A stretch of 64,000 bases of DNA, from positions 1,178,001 to 1,242,000 of the forward strand of contig NZ_WOTN01000003.1 of assembly GCF_010993745.1 (NCBI RefSeq), given 5' to 3'. A model generated the notes under the pieces. That model worked only from the letters and a program-made list of their open reading frames with translations, was not told the origin of the DNA and searched no databases. A program made the position numbers and the translations under genes. This document shows, piece after piece, positions 33,779 to 42,197 of this stretch. Positions within the stretch are counted from its first letter, which is position 1, and every line of letters starts with the position of its first letter. This DNA is from Fodinicola acaciae. GTDB lineage: Bacteria; Actinomycetota; Actinomycetes; Mycobacteriales; HKI-0501.

Positions 33779-34546
33779 TCAGCCGGCGGCGATTTTGGCC
33801 GCTCGCTGGAAAACTCCGTCCATCATCGGCTCGGTGAGCCGGCCGGTGAAGGTGTTCTGCTGGCTCGGGTGGAAACAGCCCAGAACGGTGATCCCGGACA
33901 CGTCGAATTCCACCCCGTGGCCGAATTTCGGCCGCGGCTTCGGTGCTTTTATCGCCAGCGCCTCCAAAGCCGGCCACAATGCGGCCCAGCCGAAGCCGCC
34001 GAGCACGACGATCACCTTGAGCGTCGGCCGGAGCAGCGCCAGCTCGCGCACCAGCCACGGCTGGCAGCTGTCGCGCTCGGCCGGCGTCGGCTTGTTTTCC
34101 GGCGGCGCACATCGTACGGCCGCGACGACCCGCGTATCGATCAGCGCGAGGCCGTCGCCGGCATCGACGGACAGGGCCTGGTTTGCCAGGCCGGTGCGGT
34201 GCATCGACGCGAACAGCCAGTCGCCGGAGCGGTCGCCGGTGAAGACCCGACCCGTACGGTTGGCGCCGTGCGCCGCGGGCGCGAGGCCGAGCACGGCGAT
34301 CCGCGCGTCGGCCGGCCCGAAGCCAGGCGCCGGCCGGCCCCAGTAGGTCTCGGTGGCGAAGGACGCGCGCTTCTCGACCGCGACTTTTTCTCGCCAGGCA
34401 ACCAATCGCGGGCACGCGCGGCAGCAGGCGACGGCATCGTCGAGGTCGTCGAGGCTTTCCGCCGTGCCGGCCAGCCTGCGTACGCCCGCCGGCGACTTCG
34501 CGACCGGCACGGCGCGCTCCGGCGCACTCAGATAGCGCAGCTCCAC
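33779..34546 (-). CDS. udgB: Uracil-DNA glycosylase, family 5 (UdgB-type) with Fe-S cluster
   Basis: The 255-residue protein has the iron-sulfur-type cysteines in CCRACPRLVAWRE near residue 39, motif A GLAPAAHGANRTGRVFTGD (about 87-105, with the family 5 lack of an acidic catalytic residue) and motif B HPSQQNTFTG near residue 228. It removes uracil and other deaminated bases from DNA. The GTG at 34544 matches the family N-terminus; the frame is open slightly further upstream. Confidence 0.83.
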   Translation of the reverse strand: MELRYLSAPERAVPVAKSPAGVRRLAGTAESLDDLDDAVACCRACPRLVAWREKVAVEKRASFATETYWGRPAPGFGPADARIAVLGLAPAAHGANRTGRVFTGDRSGDWLFASMHRTGLANQALSVDAGDGLALIDTRVVAAVRCAPPENKPTPAERDSCQPWLVRELALLRPTLKVIVVLGGFGWAALWPALEALAIKAPKPRPKFGHGVEFDVSGITVLGCFHPSQQNTFTGRLTEPMMDGVFQRAAKIAAG

Positions 34547-34678
34547 GCACCCATCTTGCCGCAACGTTGGCCAGCTGGGTCGTGAGGGAGCATGGCGGTG
34601 CATGATTTTCCAACAGAAAGCCGAAAACCGTCGATCGAGTGATTCGGATCAGCGTTCGCGGATGGTAGTATTTCGTAC

Positions 34679-35400
34679 ATGAGTACGAGCGTGGACACTG
34701 CGGTCGAGCAGGTCCGCGCGTTGGGTGACGATCAGGTGAAGGCGTTTGTGCGGCAGGCGTGCCAGGCGCATCTGCGCTCGTACGCGGAATTGGGTCGCGG
34801 CGGTGGCGGCGTTGGAAAACCGTGGCATCGCCGCCGCCGACGGGTTCCCGGTGCGGTCAGTCCCGGCCACGTACGGGAAATCATCGCGGCGATGTCGGTC
34901 GTGCCGGTGGAGTGGCCCGACCGAGACGGCATCGAAGCCTCACTGGCCACCCTGGCGCGGTCGGCTCACCCCGAGGACGTCAAAAGAGCTGGGGAAAGTG
35001 ATCGCGGACCGGGTCGAGCAGGAAACCGCCGTCCAGCTGAACGCGTTCACGTCCGCCTTCGCCCGGCCCCGCGACACCACCGACACCCGCAGCACCGAAC
35101 GCCGCCAAGGCGACGCCCGCCATCCGCCGAGCGTTGATCCTGCGCGACGGCGGCCGCGCCTTCCCCGGCTGCGACCGCCCACCGCACTGGTGCGACGCAC
35201 GTCATGTGACGCCGTGGGAGTTCGGCGGGCAAACCACACCGCACAACATGACGCTGCTGTGCCTTGCCCACCACCAAATCCTGCACCACAACCAATGGAC
35301 AATCCAGATGCTCAACGGCGTACCGTACTTCGTCCCACCCGCCTCCATCGACCCGACACAGACACCGATACGCCACACCCGCTATTCAATGCGCTGCTAA
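34679..35400 (+). pseudogene. Broken DUF222/HNH endonuclease (13E12 repeat family) gene
   Basis: The N-terminal part starts at ATG 34679 (EQVRALGDDQVKAFV...), shifts frame to give VAAVAALENRGIAAADGF (about 34800), returns for SVVPVEWPDRDGIEASLATL, shifts again for GKVIADRVEQETAVQLNAF, and ends with the HNH module CDRPPHWCDARHVTPWEFGGQTTPHNMTLLC in a further frame (35134-35400). The middle of the usual protein is missing and the first HNH histidine pair reads RH instead of HH. These are typical decay signs; the gene is certainly not functional as a full-length protein. Confidence 0.8.
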
Positions 35401-35593
35401 GCCGCCGTACGCGCCGCACACAGAGAACACCCGCCCGACGGCAGGTCACTTTCGTTCGCCCAGACCGAAAACGACCCGCGACGGTTCTCGATCCGACGTC
35501 ACCAGCCGGCACCCCTGGCGGACTCGTACGCCAGCACAGCGGCCACCGCCGGCTCGCCGCCAGGCCCACGTCACGAACCTGAAATGGATGTCT

Positions 35594-35654
35594 GTTGTTG
35601 ATCACGGGATTCTCACGCACACCAAAGGTGCGTGAGAATGCCGTGATCAACAAC
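35594..35654. terminator. 27-bp stem hairpin downstream of the HNH pseudogene
   Basis: Arms 35594-35620 and 35628-35654 pair with a single mismatch around the 7-nt loop ACCAAAG. It lies in the 372-bp gap between the pseudogene and the convergent beta-family gene. No other copy is seen in the window. Confidence 0.7.
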
Positions 35655-35708
35655 CCGGACACGCCCGGCCGTACCGGCAGCTGCCGCCGGTCGGCCGGGG
35701 CGAGCAGG

Positions 35709-35757
35709 GCAAGGCCCCCGTACGGGCAAGGGGGTTGACGGCGTACGGGGGCCTTGC
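35709..35757. terminator. 15-bp stem terminator before the beta-family gene's stop
   Basis: GCAAGGCCCCCGTAC (35709-35723) and its perfect complement (35743-35757) enclose a 19-nt loop. It is 15 bp past the stop of the minus-strand beta-family gene at 35773 and is likely its terminator. Confidence 0.75.
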
Positions 35758-35772
35758 GTCGAGGGGCTCCGG

Positions 35773-36888
35773 TCAGGCGACCAGAGCGGCGGTGCGGCTG
35801 GAGTCGGCGAGGTGTGCGCAGTGGTGTGAGGTGCCGATGGCGATCCACCTGGTCACCGTGCCGACGTTTTGTACGGTCCCGTTGGCGCAGCCGGCCAGCT
35901 CGGCATCACCCCAGGAATAGCGCGGGCCGGCGTACTCACTCTGCCGCGACAGCTCGTTGGCGATCTCCCGGAACTTCGTCGCTCCCCCGCCGCGGACGAT
36001 CTTTCCGTTGTCGTCGCGCGGAAGTTGCCGGCTGAGATAGAGCGAGCCGTGCGCGGCCGTGTAGAACAGATACGGGTTGGTGGTGACCGGTCCGGCCAGC
36101 TGTTGGTCGGCCTGCAGCGGATGGACCACCCCGAAGTCGCCATAGCGCAGCTCACCGGACAGCGAGCTCGCGCACGCCGACCACAACTGCCGTTCGTAGC
36201 GCGGCTTGATGATGGTCTGCGACACGAACCGGCGCGCGGGCACCGAGCCGGACACCAGCGTCACCGAGCGCACCGGCAGCTCCTGGTGTACGGCGGCGAC
36301 GAGGTCACACACCAGGTCGACGCGGCGCTCCTGCACGGAGTCGACATAGCCGGCGTCGACCAGCACGTCCAGGCGCTGCGGCGGGATCTCCAGCGCGGCC
36401 GACTGGCGAGCCAGCTCGGCGGCCCAGTCGTACGCCGGCCGGCGCGTCAGGCCCTCGATCCGCAGCGCGGCGCCGCGGCCGTCGCGCTTGTCGGCGCGGC
36501 GCGCGGCCTCGGCATCGGCCGTGTCCAGGTCGCGGCCGGCGGCGAACACCGGCGTCAGCGTCGGCAGCTCAGCCGTGCCGAACTTCTCCTCGACCGAGTC
36601 GCGCACCTCGTTGTCGAGGAAGTCGTATGCCCCCATCGGCTCGGCACGCAGCGGATGACCGGCCGGAATCCGCGACAGGTCCACCATCAGCGGCCGGCCG
36701 AAGCCGGCCAGCGCCGTCGCGGCGGCCACGAAAGCCGCCATCAGCCGGCTCTCCGGCACCAACCGCGGCAGCACCACCGCGACCGGCTGGATCGCCGTCG
36801 CCTCCGGCCGGCTCAGATGCGACAACGCGGTCAGCTCGCCGAGCTTGCTGTGCGCGGTCAGCACGACCCGGAAGTCGGGTAAAGCCAT
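35773..36888 (-). CDS. T4 beta-family protein
   Basis: The 371-residue protein resembles the Beta_protein family named for a phage T4 product: a TIM-barrel-like repeat of strands (VAVVLPRLVP, LMVDLSRIP, LDVLVDAGYVDS, SVTLVSGSVPA), a conserved YGDFGVVHPL near residue 265 and a C-terminal RYSWGDAELAGCANG...GTVTRWIAIGTSHHCAHL segment. Function is not established; members occur in phages and in bacterial accessory regions, sometimes near defence genes. GAGGAG lies 5 bases before the ATG. It stands alone here, flanked by hairpins. Confidence 0.7.
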   Translation of the reverse strand: MALPDFRVVLTAHSKLGELTALSHLSRPEATAIQPVAVVLPRLVPESRLMAAFVAAATALAGFGRPLMVDLSRIPAGHPLRAEPMGAYDFLDNEVRDSVEEKFGTAELPTLTPVFAAGRDLDTADAEAARRADKRDGRGAALRIEGLTRRPAYDWAAELARQSAALEIPPQRLDVLVDAGYVDSVQERRVDLVCDLVAAVHQELPVRSVTLVSGSVPARRFVSQTIIKPRYERQLWSACASSLSGELRYGDFGVVHPLQADQQLAGPVTTNPYLFYTAAHGSLYLSRQLPRDDNGKIVRGGGATKFREIANELSRQSEYAGPRYSWGDAELAGCANGTVQNVGTVTRWIAIGTSHHCAHLADSSRTAALVA

Positions 36889-37026
36889 GGCATCTCCTCA
36901 CGCCAGTCCGATCGTCTGGCTGCCATAGCCATTACCTCGATCGTACATATGTTCGAAGATCGAGGCAACGTCTCCCGCGACTTTTCCGCGTCGAGAAAAT
37001 GGCCTTCTAGCTGCGCAAACGCGCGA

Positions 37027-37551
37027 TCATGCAGCTCGCGCCACGGCCAGTCCACGGAGCAGCTCGAGGCTGCGCGCCCAGGCCGTACGAGCCGCGTCGG
37101 AGTGATAGGCGCGCGGGCAGTCGTCGTTGAAGAAGCCGGCGACGGCGTCATAGGCGTATGCGCGGCAGCTGCCGCCGGCGTCGGCGATCTGGCGCTGGAT
37201 CGAGGTGTCGCCGTCCACCTGGTGCAGCACCACCGAGACACCGCGGAAGCGGCTCCAGACCAGGTCCGCCGGCCGCGGATAGAAGCTGACGACCGCGGCC
37301 GGCCGGAGCTCGGCGGCGGCCGGCAGCGTACGGTCGCCGAAGCCGAGGATGCCGAGCCGGCCGGTGCTCTCGGGCAGCTCGAGCAGCCGTCGCGCGGCGT
37401 CCGCCGGGCCGGTTTTCGGCACCAGCGCGAGGAAACCCTCGGCGGCCAGCCGGTCGGCGACGCTCATCAGGTGGCCGGTCAGGCCGTCGCCGACCACCAG
37501 CACCGCGGGGCCCGAGCCGGACTCGGGAATGGCCAGATATCCGCTGCTCAT
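37027..37551 (-). CDS. Dienelactone hydrolase-like protein with altered nucleophile site
   Basis: The 174-residue protein is shorter than typical dienelactone hydrolases (~230). It keeps the strand order (AVLVVGDGLTGHL, ALVPKTG, LGILGFGDR, AAVVSFYPRP, VVLHQVDGD, AYAYDAVAGFFND) and a late histidine in AYHSDAA. At the nucleophile elbow the family G-x-C/S-x-G reads GFGDR, so the catalytic residue appears lost. It may be a non-enzymatic binding protein or use another residue. The start is ATG 37549. Confidence 0.6.
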   Translation of the reverse strand: MSSGYLAIPESGSGPAVLVVGDGLTGHLMSVADRLAAEGFLALVPKTGPADAARRLLELPESTGRLGILGFGDRTLPAAAELRPAAVVSFYPRPADLVWSRFRGVSVVLHQVDGDTSIQRQIADAGGSCRAYAYDAVAGFFNDDCPRAYHSDAARTAWARSLELLRGLAVARAA

Positions 37552-37724
37552 GGCAGCCCCTTTCGGCGGAGACGACCCGACGACGACATGGCCTGCCTCA
37601 GGGGTGGCGAGACAGGTCGTGGTCCGGCGACCTAATCACACGGGACAGCGCCGAGTAAAGACGCCAATACGCTAAATCACAGTTGGCCCGCCGATTTTCG
37701 AGGCCGTGGTCACACTTTCTCGAT

Positions 37725-38954
37725 TCACCAGTCGTGCACGGTGCCGTCCGCGAGCCGGTTGAAAGGCAGATAGGCGGCCGCGTACGGATAGCTCGCGGCA
37801 GCCTTCTCGTCGAGCGTCACGCCGATGCCGGGCTCCTCACCGGGGTGCAGAAATCCGTCCCGGAACGTGAAAGTCTGCTGGAAGACCTCGTTGGTCGCGG
37901 GCGCGTGCTGCATGTACTCCTGGATGCCGAAATTGTGGATCGCCAGGTCCAGGTGCAGGGCCGCGGCCATGCCGACCGGCGAGATGTCGGTCGGACCGTG
38001 GATGCCGGACTTGATCTGGTACTGCGCGGCGAAATCCAGCAGTTTGCGCATCGCGGTGACGCCGCCGGTGTGGGTGACCGCGGATCGTACGTAGTCGATG
38101 AGCTGTTCCTGGATCAGCGTCTGATAATCCCAGACGGTGTTGAAAACCTCGCCGATCGCCAACGGTGTCGTGGTGTGATGGCGTACGAGCCGCAGCGCCG
38201 CCTGGTTTTCCGCCGGAGTGCAGTCCTCCAGCCAGAACAGGTCATAGGGCTCCAGCGCCTTGCCGAGTTTCGCCGCCTGGATCGGGGTCATCCGGTGATG
38301 GCCGTCGTGCAGCAACGGCAGCTCCGGACCGAATTCGTTGCGTACGGCCTCGAAAACCGTCGGCAGATGGCGCAGGTAGGCGCGCGTGTCCCAGTCTTCT
38401 TCCGGCGGAAATGCCTGCCGCTGCGCCGGTTCGTAGTCATAGCGCTTGCCGTCGACCGACGGCTGCGACGCCACGCCGTACACGGATTTGAGGCCTGGCA
38501 CCGAAGTCTGCACGCGGATCGCGGTGTAACCCATCTCGCGGTGTGCGCGGATGGAGTCGAAAAGCTCGTCCAGCGTACGACCGCTCGCGTGGCCGTATGC
38601 CTGGATGCCGTTGCGCGACGCGCCACCGAGCAGCTGATAGAGCGGCATGCCGGCGGTTTTCGCCTTGATGTCCCACAAAGCCACGTCGACCGCGGCGATC
38701 GCGGCCATCGTGACCGGTCCGCGCCGCCAGTATGCCGAGCGGTAGAGAAACTGCCAGGTGTCTTCGATCCGTCCGGCGTCGTGGCCGAGCAACAGCGGCA
38801 CGACGTGGTCGGACAAGTACGCGGCGACCGACAGCTCGCGTCCGTTGAGCGTCGCGTCGCCAAGACCGGTGACGCCGTCCTCGGTGGTCACCTTCAGCGT
38901 CACGAAGTTGCGGCCGGGACTGGTGACGATCACCTCGGCGGTGCGGATTTTCAT
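37725..38954 (-). CDS. manD: D-mannonate dehydratase (enolase superfamily, ManD/RspA type)
   Basis: The 409-residue protein belongs to the mannonate dehydratase group of the enolase superfamily. The metal ligands lie in [16 protein letters not shown] and IGEVFNT, and the group-specific RVQTSVPGL and YGHASGRT segments are present. It removes water from D-mannonate to give 2-keto-3-deoxy-D-gluconate. The ATG overlaps the stop of the upstream dehydrogenase gene (ATGA). A longer frame continues upstream but is a shadow. It is last in the idnD-like, dehydrogenase, manD operon. Confidence 0.87.
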   Translation of the reverse strand: MKIRTAEVIVTSPGRNFVTLKVTTEDGVTGLGDATLNGRELSVAAYLSDHVVPLLLGHDAGRIEDTWQFLYRSAYWRRGPVTMAAIAAVDVALWDIKAKTAGMPLYQLLGGASRNGIQAYGHASGRTLDELFDSIRAHREMGYTAIRVQTSVPGLKSVYGVASQPSVDGKRYDYEPAQRQAFPPEEDWDTRAYLRHLPTVFEAVRNEFGPELPLLHDGHHRMTPIQAAKLGKALEPYDLFWLEDCTPAENQAALRLVRHHTTTPLAIGEVFNTVWDYQTLIQEQLIDYVRSAVTHTGGVTAMRKLLDFAAQYQIKSGIHGPTDISPVGMAAALHLDLAIHNFGIQEYMQHAPATNEVFQQTFTFRDGFLHPGEEPGIGVTLDEKAAASYPYAAAYLPFNRLADGTVHDW

Positions 38955-40273
38955 TGCTTCACAGACCTTTCCTCCAGGTCGGCGGCGGCGTCGGCGATGG
39001 CCGCGGCCAGTGTCGCGTGGTCGTCGCGCTCGGCGGCGAGGTGGCGTACGACCGCGAGCGCGCCAGCGGCCAGGTCGTGCCGCGCCGTGGCCGCCAGCTG
39101 TGCCGCACCAGGATCGTCGGTGGTCACGTAGCCGTTTCGCAGGCGTACCAACCAAGCCGCCAGAAGCAGCGCCGACCCGAGCGGCACGCCGGTGTGTTGT
39201 CGCAGGATCGGCGCGACCCGTACGCGCAACTTCTCCGAACCGTCCAACGCGATCTTGGTCAGCTGGTGCTCGATCCGCGGATTTCCCCAGCGCAGCAACA
39301 GATCCCATTTCGCCTGCTCGATCTCGGCGTCGCCGAACGGCAGCATGACCGTGGCCTCCGACCACAGCTGCCCGACCGCCTCGCGGCACACCGGATCGCT
39401 GACCGCGTCGAAAACCGTGGCATGGCCGCGAGCGAGGCCAAGATAGGCCAGCATCGAGTGACCGGCGTTGAGCAGGAAGAGCTTGCGCATCTCGTACGGC
39501 GTGACGTCGTCGACGAAACGTGCTCCGGCGACCTCCCAATCCGGTCGGCCGCACGGAAAGTCGCCGGCCAGGACCCAGTCGGTGAACGGCTCGGCGACCA
39601 CCGGCGCCTGGTCGGGCCAGCCGGTCAGCCGCTCGGCGATCGCCAGGTCGGTGGGCTCCACGGCCGGCGTGATCCGGTCGACCATGGTGGAAACAAAGGA
39701 AACATCCCGCGAGATCCAGGCGGTGAGCCCGCCGTCGACGAGATCGGCGAAGTCGAGCACCGCCCGTCGCGTCGCCTCGCCGTTGCCAGGAAGGTTGTCG
39801 CAGCTGACGATCGCGATCGGACGGCCGCCGTCGCGGTGCCGCGCGCGCAGTCCGTCGACCAGCCGAGCCACCGCCGTACGCGGTGATTCCTCAGCGATGA
39901 CGGCCTTCACGTCAGCGCGTACGTCGTCGGCCTCGGTGTCCAGGCGACCGTCGGAACGTAACCGATAACCGGCCTCGGTGACGGTCAGGGTCACCAGCGC
40001 GGTCTGCGGCGCGGCCAGGAATCGCGTCCACAGCTGGCGATCCGCTCCATCCGCGGCGACCGCGATGCTCGACACGTGTTCGGCCCGGTCGCCGCCGGAC
40101 TCGCGTACGAGCAAGGTAAAAGCGCCGTCCTGCGCCGCGAGTGCGCGCGCGGCATCCGGCTTTCGGCCGGTGAAACTCGCGTATCGCCAGCTGTCGCCGC
40201 CGGCCCTGTTGGCCACTTCGGTGTACCAGGCCTGGTGCGAGCGGTGGAAGACGCCGAGACCGAGATGGACCAT
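38951..40273 (-). CDS. Mannitol dehydrogenase-family protein (fructuronate reductase/mannonate oxidoreductase type)
   Basis: The 440-residue protein has the family start [17 protein letters not shown], the ...SCDNLPGNG segment near residue 160, [11 protein letters not shown], and the catalytic [16 protein letters not shown] near residue 265. Given its neighbours it most likely interconverts D-fructuronate and D-mannonate with NADH. The ATG at 40271 leaves an 11-bp gap to the upstream dehydrogenase gene; homologues often have ~10 more N-terminal residues, but no start codon exists upstream here, so the enzyme is slightly short at its N-terminus. Confidence 0.85.
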   Translation of the reverse strand: MVHLGLGVFHRSHQAWYTEVANRAGGDSWRYASFTGRKPDAARALAAQDGAFTLLVRESGGDRAEHVSSIAVAADGADRQLWTRFLAAPQTALVTLTVTEAGYRLRSDGRLDTEADDVRADVKAVIAEESPRTAVARLVDGLRARHRDGGRPIAIVSCDNLPGNGEATRRAVLDFADLVDGGLTAWISRDVSFVSTMVDRITPAVEPTDLAIAERLTGWPDQAPVVAEPFTDWVLAGDFPCGRPDWEVAGARFVDDVTPYEMRKLFLLNAGHSMLAYLGLARGHATVFDAVSDPVCREAVGQLWSEATVMLPFGDAEIEQAKWDLLLRWGNPRIEHQLTKIALDGSEKLRVRVAPILRQHTGVPLGSALLLAAWLVRLRNGYVTTDDPGAAQLAATARHDLAAGALAVVRHLAAERDDHATLAAAIADAAADLEERSVKQ

Positions 40274-40284
40274 CCGTGGAGTGG

Positions 40285-41295
40285 TTATGGCGAACTCCGT
40301 TCGCGAGTGAAGTCGAGCAACACCTTGCCGGCTCCGCCGACCCGGTCGCGCGCGACCGCGAAGGCCTTTTCCGCTTCGTCCACGTCGAAAACATGCGTCA
40401 GCAGCGGCGACACGTCCAGCCCGTCGGCGAGCAGCCTTACGGCGTCGGCGATCTCGGTGTCGAACCGAAACGACCCGAGATAGCTGATTTCCCGGCTGAT
40501 CAGCGGCGAAAGATCGACGTTGGCGCCACCGGCCGGCAGGTTTCCGACCTGCACGAGGGTCGCGCGGCGCGGCAGCCAGCGGATGACGTTGGTCAGGCCG
40601 GCCGGCGAACCGGACGCCTCGAAGGCGACCTCCACCTCCGGCAGCTCCGCGGCTGTCGAGGCGTCGATGGTTTCGTGTGCTCCTAATGCTTTCGCGATCC
40701 GCAGCGGCGCCTCGGCTATGTCGGCGGCGTACACGCGCTCGGCGCCGGCATGCCGCGCGGCCGCCACGACCAACGCGCCGATCGGACCGGCACCGTTGAC
40801 GAGTACGGACTTCCCGGTCAGGTCGCCGGCGCGGCCTACGGCATGAATGGCGACACCGAGCGGCTCGCAGACCGCCGCCGAACGCAGGTCGACCGAGGCC
40901 GGCAGCGGCCGGATCTGGTTGACCGGCACGATTTTCCGCCGTACGAAGCCGCCGTCGGTGTGCGGATCGTAAGCCGCGCTGCCGAGATAACGCATCCGCT
41001 CACAAAGATGCGCGAGTTTTCCGCGGCAATAACGGCATTCTCCGCAGGACGTGCCAGGATGGACGGTGACCGGCTCACCGGTCGCGGCGATCCGGCCGGC
41101 AAGCTCGTGGCCGAGGATCATCGGATGCCGCAGCACGCTCGTGCCGGCCGCGCCATGTGCGACATAATGCAGGTCAGAGCCGCAAATTCCGCCGTAGTCG
41201 ACCTCGACGACGACCGACTCCGGCGGGCACCGGCCGGGCTCGTCGACGGTGTCCACGCGCAGGTCACTGACGCCGTGGACGACGACCGCCTTCAT
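40285..41295 (-). CDS. Zinc-dependent polyol/sugar-acid dehydrogenase (L-gulonate/L-idonate 5-dehydrogenase type)
   Basis: The 336-residue medium-chain dehydrogenase has the catalytic zinc site (GICGSDLHYV and GHELAG), the structural zinc cysteines in CGECRYCRGKLAHLC (about 84-98) and the Rossmann motif VLVNGAGPIGALV. It resembles L-idonate and L-gulonate 5-dehydrogenases (RspB/LgoD-like). In this operon the product D-fructuronate or a similar 5-keto acid would go to the next two enzymes. GGAGTGCG precedes the ATG. The promoter carries TTGACA and a 14-bp palindrome shared with the transporter gene. Confidence 0.83.
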   Translation of the reverse strand: MKAVVVHGVSDLRVDTVDEPGRCPPESVVVEVDYGGICGSDLHYVAHGAAGTSVLRHPMILGHELAGRIAATGEPVTVHPGTSCGECRYCRGKLAHLCERMRYLGSAAYDPHTDGGFVRRKIVPVNQIRPLPASVDLRSAAVCEPLGVAIHAVGRAGDLTGKSVLVNGAGPIGALVVAAARHAGAERVYAADIAEAPLRIAKALGAHETIDASTAAELPEVEVAFEASGSPAGLTNVIRWLPRRATLVQVGNLPAGGANVDLSPLISREISYLGSFRFDTEIADAVRLLADGLDVSPLLTHVFDVDEAEKAFAVARDRVGGAGKVLLDFTRERSSP

Positions 41296-41323
41296 CGCAC
41301 TCCTTCCGTTGCGGCCATCGAAC

Positions 41324-41337
41324 ACTGCCATGGCAGT
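41324..41337. promoter_or_regulatory. Operator palindrome ACTGCCATGGCAGT in the dehydrogenase/gntR divergent promoter
   Basis: A perfect 14-bp palindrome. Read on the minus strand it follows TTGACA by two bases, exactly as in the promoter of the MFS gene. It lies between the divergent dehydrogenase (41295) and gntR (41380) genes. Binding by the GntR protein is inferred from the repeated site and its placement. Confidence 0.8.
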
Positions 41338-41379
41338 CATGTCAACGGTGTCTTCCGCCAGCCGGATCGCTCGCGCATA

Positions 41380-42132
41380 ATGGCCGGCGTGACCAGGGCT
41401 GGGGCGAGCGGACCGCGGGCGTCGGCGCGCGACGTTGCGTACCAGGCGATCCGCAACTCGATCATCACCGGCGTCGACGAGCCCGGCGCCCTGCTGTCGG
41501 AAAACGAGCGCGCACTGTCGCTCGGGCTGAGCCGTACGCCGGTGCGCGAGGCGCTGCTGCTGCTGGCGCACGAAGGCCTGGTCGAGGTGCGGCCACAGAG
41601 CGGCACCTACGTGAGCGCGATCGACCCGTCGCTGGTGCGCCAGGCGCAGTTCATCCGCGAGGCGGTCGAGACCGCGTCGCTGGCCCAGTGCGCGGCGAAT
41701 TTCACCGCGGAGCACGAAAAAGAGCTGCGCCGGATCCTCGACGCGCAGGACCGCTGCACTGGCAACCGCGAGGACTTCTATCCGCTCGACGAGGAGTTTC
41801 ACCGTACGCTGCTGGACATCGCCGGCCACGGCACCGCCTGGCTCACCGTGTCCGGCGCGAAGGCGCACCTGGACCGCGTACGGTACATCGGCCTGCAGGG
41901 TCACCGGCCGATCCACGAGTTCGCTGCCGACCACCGCCGGGTCTTCGAGATGCTGGTGGCCGGCGAGCTCGCGCAGGCACAGCGTGAGCTGCGCACGCAC
42001 CTGCGCTATGTGCTGGCCGACCTGGAGGCCATCCAGCTGGAGCTGCCGGAGCATTTCTTCACCGGCGAGGCACCGAGCGCACGCCGGGTCGCGCGGCCAC
42101 CTCGGCGGAACAAGACCACGTCACGTGGTTGA
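41380..42132 (+). CDS. GntR-family regulator, FadR subgroup
   Basis: The 250-residue protein has a winged helix (about 18-85, with ALSLGLSRTPVREALLLLAHEGLVEV) and an all-helical FadR-type FCD domain (about 95-235) with the metal/ligand residues in DEEFHRTLLDIAGH and HLRYVLADLEA. It should respond to a sugar acid or its catabolite. It is divergent from the dehydrogenase operon and followed by the MFS gene; the palindrome ACTGCCATGGCAGT occurs before both. ATG 41380 or GTG 41389 could start it. The Arg-rich C-terminal tail is unusual. Confidence 0.87.
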   Translation: MAGVTRAGASGPRASARDVAYQAIRNSIITGVDEPGALLSENERALSLGLSRTPVREALLLLAHEGLVEVRPQSGTYVSAIDPSLVRQAQFIREAVETASLAQCAANFTAEHEKELRRILDAQDRCTGNREDFYPLDEEFHRTLLDIAGHGTAWLTVSGAKAHLDRVRYIGLQGHRPIHEFAADHRRVFEMLVAGELAQAQRELRTHLRYVLADLEAIQLELPEHFFTGEAPSARRVARPPRRNKTTSRG

Positions 42133-42158
42133 CATCACTGCCATGGCAGTGCTGGAAT
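42129..42158 (+). promoter_or_regulatory. Promoter and operator of the MFS transporter gene
   Basis: TTGACA (42129-42134) and TGGAAT (42153-42158) are 18 bp apart. The 16-bp palindrome CACTGCCATGGCAGTG (42136-42151) fills the spacer, so a bound repressor would block RNA polymerase. A further half-site ATGGCAGT is at 42173-42180. The core and the TTGACA spacing match the site at 41324-41337. Confidence 0.78.
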
Positions 42159-42197
42159 GCTCCGCGTCTTGGATGGCAGTTGTGCGGAGGCCCTTAG

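Noticed and set aside
37725-39554. A 609-codon frame fusing manD to sequence upstream
   Set aside because: The part beyond 38954 is the shadow of the mannitol dehydrogenase-family gene; manD starts with an ATG overlapping that gene's stop.
40285-42054. A 589-codon frame fusing the zinc dehydrogenase to sequence upstream
   Set aside because: The upstream part overlaps the divergent GntR gene and the operator; the real start is ATG 41293-41295 with a ribosome site.
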